Assembly (NCBI RefSeq): GCF_030463565.1
Contig: NC_134648.1
Coordinates: forward strand, 44,731,498 to 44,795,497
DNA: 64,000 nt
Origin: Pelecanus crispus
Taxonomy: Eukaryota; Chordata; Aves; Pelecaniformes; Pelecanidae
Reading direction: 5' to 3'
In this document: positions 29,009 through 38,367 of the stretch, one piece after another
Layout: every line of letters begins with the position of its first letter
How positions within the stretch are numbered: the stretch's first letter is position 1
The notes under the pieces: generated by a model
Told to the model about the DNA's origin: nothing
Databases searched by the model: none
What the model saw: the letters and a program-made list of their open reading frames with translations, nothing else
Position numbers and translations under genes: made by a program

Positions 29009-30413
29009 GGTAAAACCACTCAACGCAAGCTTGTAATATTTCATGCATTTCTTCAATCCTCAGGAACAGAAATCTTGGTGACAACCTGCTAGACAGACCG
29101 TGTTTCAAAACCTACCTAAGAACACCCCATCATGTGGTAGGCAGAAGGACCCACTCTGGTTTTCAGCAAACATTCACTAGCCATGAAGTGCCACCACAAA
29201 AGACCTGCTTCTCCTGTTGCAGTCAGAGGGCCCACCCAAGGTGGGTTGAGCAGGGAGGTGCCATGGCTACAGGTGGAGGATGCAGAAAACATCCCAGAAA
29301 AAAAAGTGAAAGGCCCACACAGAGATTTTGAAGCAAGTTTTCAAGAGGGTCCACACCCCACAGGGACTTCTAAATTAACTAATCTCATATTTAAAACACT
29401 TTTTTTTGTTTACACTTCAGGCCATATACTTGACACTGAATGTGAGCAGTTGGGTTCTGAGCTAAAAACCATCAGTCACGGGCTTCCTTCAACAAAGGTT
29501 AGCTTTTAGGATTATGACTTCTTGCCTTTTTTTCTAACCAGCGGGGCTCACCAGTGTCCAGCAAGGTGCAAGATGAGCTCAAGGTCCCCAAAGGCAGCCC
29601 CGCCACGGATTTCAATCCATGATGGCATGTGAGAGGGTACCGGTGCCTTACAGCAGGACACGCTCCTGTCAGGAACGGGTGCAGAGTCCGCACAGAGTGC
29701 AGCCGTGCCAGTTCAAAGTACCTTCAACCCCTCGCCCATGAGGGCAAACAGCCCACTGGCAGGATGTCAAGCACTGACTCAGCCGAGGTGGCCCAGGGCA
29801 GCAGGCACCGACGGCATCACTCTGGGACCCTGCCTGGCCACGGGGAGAGCCGCCCTTCTACAGTAGGAGGTAAAACGCGAAAGGCGGAATAGCCATAGCT
29901 TCTCAGCAGCAGATGAGCTACCCCGGAATCCCACTGCGAACGCAGCTTTTGCATTTTTGCACACCAGCCAGCCAGCCCGGCTCCCGCCAGCCCGGCTCCT
30001 GCCAGCCCCCGTCCTCTGCCTCCCTGCAGGAGAGACTTCCAGGGCCCAGAGCTCCCCAAGCTCTGCAGCATCTGAGGCTGCCAAAGGGATGGATACCCCA
30101 AAATCCACAGCACCTGGCACATCTGCAGCTTCTAACTTTAAAAAAAATTCCTGTCTTATGTCTTAAAGGAGAAATTTCTCAAATGGCTTCTCTTCTGGAG
30201 TATTTTCCTGCCTTGTTTTGGGGAGGTTTTTTTAATGTTGTTGCTTTGATTTAGTTATAATACAGGGATTATTCTTCTACAGGGCAGACATTTCATTGCC
30301 TACAAAATTTTGTAATTGCCCCTGGAAAATTTTACAATACATGGCAGGCCCCTGTGCCACCTCTGCACCTGAGCAATATTCATTTGCAAGTGGGCTCAAA
30401 CCTTTTACAGATA
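29009..30413 (-). other. EGLN3: EGLN3 intron 1 between CR1 and first LTR
   Basis: No gene was recognised here. A GC-rich patch lies at 29540-30110. Inside it, at about 29965-30008, a 14-15 bp unit (CCAGCCCGGCTCC and variants) is repeated in tandem about two to three times. Confidence 0.55.
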
Positions 30414-30976
30414 TGTCGTGGTTTAGCCCCAGCCAGCAACTAAGCACCACGCAGCCGCTCGCCCACTCCCCCTGCCCCAGTGGGATGTGGGAGAGAATCA
30501 GAGGAGTGAGAGTGAGAAACACTCCTGGGTTGAGATAAGAACAGTTTAATAGTTGAAATAAAGTAAAATAGTAATGATAATAATAGCAATATAGTAATAA
30601 TAATAATAATATACAAAGCAAGTGATGCACAATGCAATTGCTTACCACCCACCAACTGATACCCAGACAGTTCCCGAGCAGCGATCGCTGCTCCCCGGCC
30701 AACCCCCCCCAGTTTATATACTGAGCATGACATCATATGGTATGGAACAGCCCTTTGGCCAGTTTGGATCAACTATTCTGGCTGTGCGCCCTCCCAGTTT
30801 CTTGTGCACCTGGCAGAGCATGGGAAGCTGAAAAGTCCTTGACTAGCATAAGCAGTACTTAGCAACAACTAAAACATCAGTGTGTTGTCAACATTCTTCT
30901 CATACTAAATCCAAAACACAGCGCTATGCTTGCTACTAGGAAAAAAACTAGCTCTAATCCAGCCAAAACCAGGACA
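30414..30976 (-). mobile_element. Solo LTR, ERVL-like family A, minus orientation
   Basis: This 563-bp element begins TGTCGTGGTTTAGCCCC on the plus strand and ends AAAACCAGGACA, with TG...CA termini. It matches, in reverse complement, the elements at 45889, 47316 and 55309. Flanking pentamers are AGATA (30409-30413) and AGACA (30977-30981), a 5-bp target duplication with one change. Five bases is typical of class III (ERVL-type) retroviruses. On the minus strand it has a TATATAAACT box near 30720 and an ATTAAA signal near 30545. A TTA-rich microsatellite follows the TATA box. No internal retroviral sequence flanks it. Confidence 0.88.
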
Positions 30977-32358
30977 AGACAGCATCATCCCCACCATCCC
31001 CTCAAGCCATGGCAAACCCCAATTAACCCCAAGAAGCGACTTTGGGACCTGAGGAGTCAGAAGTTGCAGCGCATCATCCTTTCACCCACAGGCCCCAGAG
31101 CACCATCTGACCCGGGGGCACTCCAGGTGACTGACCATGGAGACCAAATTGTGGCCTCGCCTCCCAGACCAAACCACCTGCCAGCTTTTCTCCACCAAGC
31201 ATCAAAGCTCCAGCAGAGTGAAGACAGGTCTTCAAAACCAGACTGACCTCTGTCCTCAGGCCAGAGCATCCCTCTGCATAAGGATGTGAATTTTCTCACA
31301 CTGAGGAGAGGACTCAACCTGGGTCAACGATGCCTTGGTGAGATCCTTAGCTATTTACCTACTACAAAAAGGGAACCGTGGTATTATTTTACTAGTAAAT
31401 GGAAAGTCTGGTTGAAGAGAATGCAGAAGCCAACAAGCAATGCATTGGGTCAGAAGAGTCCTGTAGAAGAATGTTATCTGGTTATTTTGATCATTTAACC
31501 ATGTCCGCTAATATTTTTAAATATGACATTCCAGAGATAGATTTGGGTCACTGGTCTGCAAAGATGAAAGGTTACATTTCATTATCAGCCCTCAAACATC
31601 AACCAACAGCTCTCAAGAGTATCCAGCACCCTTGTAAAATTTTACTTCCATACATTCTCTTTGATGCAATTTTAACTCTCTTGTAATGCTGTTGGAGGTA
31701 ATTTGGAAACGGCAAAATCCTGACTTATTTCTCTCATGTAGCTACAAGGAAAGCTTCCTTTATTGGACAAAAGACATTCTTGTCTTCTTATGTTTGTGTA
31801 GCTACAAAAAAAACCCCAAAACATGAAGCACATCACACTAAGCAGACAGTAAGCTGACAGAAGTTCATTTACTAAGCAAACCTCTCCCTCTCTTCCAATA
31901 CTTAGGCTGAAGATTAAAGTCAAACTATTGTTTTAAAAGTATAAACCTCTAAACAGTGATGAGGCTGATATTACATCGATTCATTTCCATGACAAGAGAA
32001 GCTACCATGTAGCCAAAGGCTCACACTTTAAACAAATTGCTTTGGACTCTTAGCCCCATCTAATACCTATATCCCAAAACAATAAGTTGTAATAGCACAT
32101 GTACAGCTAAGAAGTTCTGGTTCAGTTGCTCAGAAACACCGCACGCCCCTCCAAATGTTAAGCCATGGAAGTTTTCTGGGCATCCACTTATGTGTACAAT
32201 CTAGCAGATAAAATAAAAATACACTAAATTTAAATGTGGGATTTTTGTGTATGCATTCACAAGACTTTAGAAGATAAGCAAAATGGGCAGGTTTAATGGT
32301 GGAAGGGAAATGCCTATAGGCGACGTGGGAACCTGCGTGCACTGCAGTAGTCAGTTGG
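30977..32358 (-). other. EGLN3: EGLN3 intron 1 between two solo LTRs
   Basis: This is 1.4 kb of unremarkable sequence between two LTRs of different families. I saw no gag, pol or env similarity, so the two LTRs do not delimit one provirus. Confidence 0.65.
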
Positions 32359-33389
32359 TGCGGTGGGTTGAGCCTGGCTGGATGCCAGATGCCCACCAAA
32401 GACACTCTATCGCTCCCCTCCTCAGCTGGACAGGGGAGAGAAAATACAATGAAAAGCTCGTGGGTCCAGATAAGGGCAGGGAGAGATCATTCACTGATTA
32501 CTGTCACAGGCAAAACAGACTCGACTTGGGGGAAATTAATTTAATTTATTACCAATCAAATCAGAGTAGGGTAATGAGAAAGTAAAAACTAAATCTTAAA
32601 ACACCTTCTCCCCACCCCTCCCTTCTTCCCAAGTTTAACTGGACTCTTGATTTCTCTACCTCCTCCCCACCAGCAGCGCAGGGGGACGGGAAATGGGGTT
32701 TGCAATCGGTTCATCACACATTGTCTCTGCCGCTCCTTGCTCCTCAGGAGGAAGACTCCTCACACTCCTCCCCTGCTCCAACATGGGTCCCTCCCACGGG
32801 ATGCAGTCCTTCAGGAGCAGACTGCCCCAGCGTGGGTCCCTTCCACAGGGTCACAAGCCCTGCCAGCAAACCTGCTCCAGCGTGGACTCCTCTCCCCACA
32901 GGTCCTGCCAGGAGCCTGCTCCAGCGTGGGCTTCCCACAGGGTCACAGCCTCCTTTGGGCATCCACCTGCTCTGGCGTGGGGTCCTCCCCGGGCTGCAGG
33001 TGGATATCTGCTCCTCATGGACCTCCATGGGTGCAGGGGCACAGCCTGCCTCACCATGGGCTGCACCACGGGCTGCAGGGGAATCTCTGCTCCCGTGCCT
33101 GGAGCACCTCCTCCCCTCCTGCTTCACTGACCTTGGTGTCTGCAGGGTTGTTCCTCTCACATAGTCTCACTCATCTCTTTGGCTGCAGTTGCACAGGTTT
33201 CTTCCCCCTCCTTAAATACGTTATCCCAGAGGTGCTACCACCGTCACCGCCTTGGCCAGTGGCGGGTCCATCTTGGAGCCAGCTGGCATTGGCTTTGTCC
33301 GGCATAGGGGAAGCCTCTAGCAGCTTCTCACGGAAGCCACCTGTGTAGCCCACCCCACTGCCAAAACCTAGCCACGCAAACGCAATACA
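32359..33389 (-). mobile_element. Solo LTR, ERVL-like family B, minus orientation, 1.03 kb
   Basis: The element has TG...CA termini (TGCGGTGGGTTGAGCC at left, ACGCAAACGCAATACA at right on the plus strand) and a perfect 5-bp target duplication GTTGG at 32354-32358 and 33390-33394. It belongs to a long avian LTR family and is read on the minus strand, with a TATTTAAGG box near 33215. Between about 32773 and 32985 it holds four to five degenerate tandem copies of a roughly 48-bp unit built on GCTCCAGCGTGGG. No internal provirus is attached. It is in sense orientation inside EGLN3 intron 1, 2.1 kb from exon 1. A 233-codon open frame on its plus strand is not a gene. Confidence 0.88.
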
Positions 33390-34970
33390 GTTGGTTAGTC
33401 ACAGGAATAATCTTCCTGCTGAAGGCGTCCCACATCTCAGTTACAGATAGCAGCTGCTATTCCACGGCCTCACATATCCATGGTACTTATTAGTATAATA
33501 AGGGGATTGGTTACTATTAATTCTGATGGAAATTCCTCTGCATTTAGTTTTACAAACTATATTGAGCCCCTTTCAGACCTGGACTGTTGTGTAGCACTTC
33601 CAGGCACCGTTTGGAATCCGACACCTTCCACACTAAAGCACGAGGGCCAAAAGCCTCTCTTTATAGCAAGTACCTTGGTATCTATTTATAAAACAAGTTC
33701 TGCCCCATCTGTTATTACTATTTGTACAAAAATGACTGCAAGAACACCACAACTCAGTTTTAAAATCACCTCTACAACCCAAGGTCACTCCCCAAAAGAC
33801 CCTTCTCCCCAGCCAGTGCCAACAGCCTTTAGGTATCCAGTTGACTCTTTGTCAAAGTATCTTGTACAAATGCTGGACCACCTCCTCTCACTCCAATCCA
33901 ACTTTAACATAAGCCCCTGGTCTTCCCCCTCCAGGAGGCCAGCAATGCACTTTGAGTAGTCATCGGGAAAACAGACATCACCCAAAGAAAGAACTAGGAT
34001 GATCTCAAAGGCATGCCAAAGCAGAACGGTTGTTTATACCTCCTAACACCAGGATCTCACCAGGAATAAGCGAAATCCAGTCTACTCACATTTTAAAGCA
34101 AATCTACCCAAGCTTTAACTGAACTGAACTCAGTAGTTCAGTGGAGCTAAGCACAGAAGTAATGTTTCAACCTTTTATTATTCCCACCACTGTGTGGAAG
34201 TGTGTGTGGGGGTGCATGCACAGGTTTTAAGGTGTTCCCAAGCAACTGGTAAACATCACCATACTGTTTTCTTCATTTTCTGTAAGGGAAAAAAAAAAAA
34301 TCTCAGCACAACTCACAGGTCCCCTTAGTTCAGGGCAATTTAGGAGCAAGAGAAGTGCCTAACTTTTCGCTTTTGTGATTTTTTAGAAGTTTCATCATTT
34401 CTATTTCTGGCATATCTCTAAAAGAAGGGGTTGTTTTGAAAATGTGCTATATATTATGGCATTCAAGTCAGAAATAAAGAAAGGGGGAAGTTTTCATCAT
34501 TCAGGACAATGAAGCAAACTTAGTTCCAAGCCAGTCCACTTTGCCACAGCAACACAGACAAGGAAAGAAAAGCCAAGTTATCCCAAACTGAAGTAATGAC
34601 ATTGCAGGTGCAAATAAACTTCATTGGGAAAGGAACCTACAAGTGTCCTACAACACAAGTGTCCTCTCCATTTCTGAGCAAGAAAGCCTAGAAAAAAAAT
34701 AACCCTCCTCTTCCAAAAAAAAAAAAAAAAGTTTGCTGTGCTCAAACAGAGCATCCCTTATTTTGCGCCACATAGCCAGTGCAGTAACGATAACCTCTGG
34801 AGCTGCTGGACGCGGGCATGGGTTGGCCCATCGAAACTACTTTGGATAACGCTATCACACGGGCGCAAACAACCAAATAACCGGATCCGAGCCGTCTACG
34901 TGCGCGGGGAGGGGACGGGGAGCTTTCCCTCCACCTGAAACGATCCTCCAGAGGAAAGTCACGGTCAAGG
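33390..34970 (-). other. EGLN3: EGLN3 intron 1, near 5' end
   Basis: AT-rich intronic sequence with A runs near 34288-34300 and 34716-34731. No repeat family or exon was recognised. Confidence 0.65.
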
Positions 34971-35481
34971 CTAGGCTTTTTTGGCGGGGTACGCCCGGCG
35001 CCGGCGGCCCCCGCTCTCGGCAGCTGGGGCGAGCAGCAGGCGGCCGCGGGGCGCCGCCGGGCCCCGGCCCCCCCCGCCGGGATCGCGGTGCCGCCTCCAG
35101 CCCCCCGGTCGGCTGCGACCCGACCCGCGGCGGCACACGGGGGTACAGGCAAGGGCCAGGAGCCAGCGCGGGGCACGGCGGTGAGCCGCCCCGGAGCGCT
35201 GCCGGCAGCGGCGGGGCGAGGGGCCCGCGGCGGGCAGCCCCGCTGCCGCGGCCGCCTTTGCGGCGGGGCCTCCGGCGGGCGGCAAGGGCTGGCCAGCGGC
35301 GGCCCGGAGCGGGCGGCGCTGAGGGGACAGCCCCGGCGGGGCCGCCGGAGCCGCGGACGGACAGCGAGGACGCGACGCGGCGGGGGGGAGCCCGCGGAAA
35401 CTTCCCGCCAGGTCCCACGGGGAGCTGCGAGGCGGGTCGGTCCGGCCGGGAGCCGGCGCCAGGGCCCCCGCGGCCCCTTAC

Positions 35482-35838
35482 CTTGGATCGCTCCTTCACG
35501 TAGTACTTGCCGAGCCGGCTCCCGCAGTACATCACCAGGCGGTCGATCAGCGTCAGGAGGAAGTTGATGGCCTCGCAGCCCTCCTCCGTGCCCCCGATCC
35601 ACTTGATCTGGTCGCCGCGGAGGTGCCGCTTGGCGACGCCGCGGCTGGGGCCGGCCAGCTGCCCGTCGGCCAGCTCGCCGTCGCGGTGCATCCGCTTCAC
35701 CCGCTCCAGCACGCAGTCCCCCACCACCTCCCCCAGGAAGTTGTCCAGGTAGCAGAAGCCGATGTCGTGCAGGCAGGGCACGACGTACTCCAGGGCGATC
35801 CTCTCCAGGTCGAGCCTCATGATGTGCCCCAGCGGCAT
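35482..35838 (-). CDS. EGLN3: EGLN3 (PHD3) coding exon 1, residues 1-119
   Basis: EGLN3 is a 2-oxoglutarate and Fe(II)-dependent prolyl 4-hydroxylase that marks HIF-alpha for VHL-dependent degradation, and it acts in cytosol and nucleus. This exon encodes 119 residues, starting MPLGHIMRLDLERIALEYVV and ending YYVKERSK, collinear with and very similar to human PHD3. It covers the N-terminal half of the catalytic fold, including LDNFLGEVVGDCVLERVK and KRHLRGDQIKWIGG. There is no MYND finger, which separates it from EGLN1. The start has G at -3 and matches the known family N-terminus, so I chose it over Met7. The donor is AAG|GTAAGG, phase 0. The exon sits in a CpG island. The open frame continuing past the donor is GC-rich intron, not protein. 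EGLN1 and EGLN2 were considered and do not fit the N-terminus. Confidence 0.97.
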
Positions 35839-36178
35839 GGCGCTGCGGGGACGGGCGCGCCGCTGCCCTGCCGGCGCCCGCGTCGGGAGGCGATGCCCGC
35901 CGGGCCGCCGCCGGCTCCAGGCCGAGCCGGGCAGGGGCTCCGCCGCGCCGCGGGGCCAGGGGAACCGAACCCAGGCAAAACTTTGGCCGCGGCGGGCTGG
36001 GCTGCGCCGCGCTCCGCCGGCCGGCGCTGCGGGGGCGGCGGCGGCGGCGGTGCCGCCGGAACCCCGCGCTGCCGCCGCCCGAGCAGCGTGCGGGACCCCC
36101 CCCGGGAAAGGCGCCCGGCAACCCCCGCCGTCGGACGGGCCGCGGCGGCGGGCGGCCCCGGCTGATGAAGACGCCGGC

Positions 36179-36369
36179 TACGTGCGGGATGTGTGCTCGC
36201 CCCGCCGCCCGCTCGCGCGGCACCGCCGCACGTGGGTGGAGCCCGCCCCGGCGCGGCGCGGCAGCGCGCGGCGCGGCTCACCCCGCCCGCCACGGCCTAC
36301 GCCAGCCAATCGGCTGCCGCGGGGCGTGGCCGGCCCGCGGGGAACGGGCGGCGGGGGCTGCCGCACGTG
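36179..36369 (-). promoter_or_regulatory. EGLN3: Proximal hypoxia-response cores upstream of EGLN3
   Basis: Three ACGTG cores occur within 190 bp: TACGTGCGGG at 36179, CGCACGTGGG at 36227 and CGCACGTGCG at 36362. They lie 340-530 bp above the start codon, where the core promoter should be. The two CACGTG palindromes would also fit USF/MYC-type E-box binders, so HIF binding is only one reading. Confidence 0.45.
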
Positions 36370-36472
36370 CGCGCGGAGGGCGGGGCCCGCGGGCTCGCAA
36401 GCCCCGCCTCCCCGGGGAGTGGGCGTGGCCAGCGCCATTGAGGAATTCTCCCCTCGCATGTCGGCGGCGCTG

Positions 36473-36530
36473 CCCCCCCCCCCGCCCCCCGCCCCCGCCG
36501 AGCCGCCCCGCAGCCGGGCCGGGGGGCACC
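36473..36530 (-). promoter_or_regulatory. C-rich run, G-quadruplex potential on the gene strand
   Basis: On the plus strand an 11-base C run is followed by several runs of four to six C separated by single bases. The minus (EGLN3) strand therefore has at least four runs of four or more G in about 45 bases. This meets the usual pattern for an intramolecular G-quadruplex and also gives overlapping Sp1-type sites. Confidence 0.5.
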
Positions 36531-36660
36531 GGCACCCCGCCTCGCCCCGCTCCGCCGGCCCGGGGCTCCGGGGCTCTCGGACGAGTCCCAGTGAGGTTTG
36601 CAAATGTCCGCGCCCCCCCGGAGTTCCCCCGCCGCCTCCCACACCCGCCCCCCGCGGTGG

Positions 36661-38229
36661 CAGGTTCAGCAGCAGAAGGAAGCATTTCATTAGGCGGCAG
36701 GTACAGCTTTTCTGGGCGAGCAGCAAACGCGCTATTTTTTTTAAAGTTTACATAATAAAATAGCGCTTCCCTTAATTATCTACCCCTGCCACGAAATGCG
36801 ATCCCGCCGCCGCTCTTCGGCCTGCCCGCGACCGAACAGCGTGCGTGCAATTAAAGACGCCTCACGAAAAGCAAAAAGCCAATAACTCCGCAGCTCCGCT
36901 CGCAACGCACAACGCGCCCGCGATTTGCGAAACAAATACACACAGCCTCCACAGAACGCAGAACTTACAGCCACGGCACGTTACGGGGAGACGCTGCCCG
37001 CGGCACAGCGGCGGGTCGGGGCACGGGGGTTGCGTGCCTTTCAGCTGGCACCCGGCACATCTCACCCCCAAAAAAGGCAAAATCCACGCTGGCTGTTTTC
37101 CTCCCCTTGGAGTCGCGAATCCTGCCGGGGCTACAAGCAGAGTCCCTGTTGCTGATGCTGCTTGAGCTGCAGACTCCGGGCCCCGACACATGCAGGAGCG
37201 CGCCACGTACCCCACGTTTGCTCTCCCCGAATCCAACAGTATCGACCCGCCAGCGCCTAAGACCGAGCACAGGTCTGCTCCTCTAAAGTTACTCCCCGAC
37301 AGCTCTGTCGAGAGCCGAGCAATACTTTCACATCAGATAAATTCATATGTGGTGAGACACGGACTGTCAAAAGACTTTGTTTGATTTAGGTACACACTTC
37401 ACACTAAAGTGGGGTTATAAATAATAAGATACAATTCTGAATCTTATTAATCCCTTCATGCTTATCTGAAAAAATCAGTCAGGCGTGGTAAGCTAAGAGC
37501 AGCTATACCAATCAGCAAGGGATGCAAGATTAATTCAACTGCAAAATGTCAATGTTATGAAATTTGGAAACATTAGGAAATACAATTGCTGCACTGTGGT
37601 ACTCTTCACACATTTTTGTCATGTAAAAGGCTGATGTGCCAAAATCCTTTGATTTTTCCTGGATTTCCTCCCCCTCTTTCTTGTTCCCATGTACAGGCGT
37701 GCGCACGGTCCTGTGCCAGAATCAAGTACATGTAGACCCTGAACATGTAGCCTTTTTATCAAGTGTAATGCTGCCACTTTGACAAGTCAGGGGCTGAGAG
37801 GGCTGTCTTCTGGCTGTAGCTGAAGTTGGTCATTACAGCTTTATTCTTCTCCTTTCGAGAGTTTGAAATTATGAGTTAGGCAGATCTGCATCAGAAAAAG
37901 CCACCTTAGAGAGGCAGAGATGTGTCTCAGAAATCTGAGTCCACAGCCCCACTTGCAGAGTGATGTTGACATAGTTGTAAATATTTTTCTTGCACAAGCA
38001 TCGATAAGTCATGTCTTCCTCAGGAGGGCATCCTCTGCCCTTTCTTGGCAAATCAGGTTTTCTGGTGGACAATGTGCTTGTTCCCTTGAAGCATTGCTTT
38101 TCCACGTGAAGATAAAACACCAGGATAAACAAGCCCCAAGAGCAGTGATTTTATTTATTTTTATTTACTGGTGCTATTTTACTTCATCGGTTTGCCCCTG
38201 ACTTTTGTGGGAAGCATGATGGTGATGCA
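36661..38229. other. Upstream flank adjoining the CpG island
   Basis: GC content falls from the island edge to AT-rich sequence by about 37380. A small perfect hairpin (GCGCTATTTT and its complement, 36729-36738 and 36757-36766, 18-base loop) lies at the island edge. No exon or repeat was recognised. Confidence 0.6.
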
Positions 38230-38367
38230 GGTGTGTGATAGAGATTGTGATTGCTTAGGTTAAGAAACTCTTTCCCCATGCATACAGGTTGCACCCAGCA
38301 ATAGTCTCCGTATTATTATACTGGAATGAGTTTGTAACCTAAGCAATCACAATCTCTATCACACACC
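38230..38367. repeat. Perfect 33-bp inverted repeat with 72-bp spacer
   Basis: The arm at 38230-38262 (beginning GGTGTGTGATAGAGATTG) is the exact reverse complement of the arm at 38335-38367 (ending CAATCTCTATCACACACC). Similarity extends outward for about ten more bases with two mismatches (GGTGATGCA against GATGATGAA). The spacer 38263-38334 is 72 bp and shows no symmetry. It does not resemble a known avian transposon end, and no target duplication was seen. Confidence 0.9.

Larger units (their letters stand above)
34971..36660 (-). promoter_or_regulatory. EGLN3: CpG island covering EGLN3 promoter, exon 1 and start of intron 1
   Basis: This is the only large block in the window with very high GC and abundant CpG, in sharp contrast to the flanks. 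The 5' UTR and transcription start are expected a few hundred bases above 35838, with no TATA box seen there. Upstream elements on either strand include TACGTG at 36179-36184, CACGTG at 36229-36234 and 36364-36369, GCGTG at 36324-36328 and 36423-36427, an AGCCAATCGG NF-Y site at 36304-36313, and GC boxes at about 36379-36387 and 36401-36407. HIF induction of this gene family member is established. The use of these particular sites is inference. Confidence 0.85.

Noticed and set aside
32647..33348. A 233-codon plus-strand frame rich in Pro, Ser and Leu
   Set aside because: It lies wholly inside the family B LTR, antisense to its transcription, and arises from the tandem GC-rich units.
34855..35838. 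A 327-codon frame starting at the EGLN3 start codon
   Set aside because: Only the first 119 codons match PHD3. The rest reads through the GTAAGG donor into GC-rich intron with proline/arginine/alanine-rich text.
34742..36763. Several long open frames (up to 493 codons) on both strands of the CpG island
   Set aside because: They are low-complexity Arg/Pro/Ala/Gly translations of GC-rich DNA, overlap the real exon 1 in other frames and lack any family similarity.
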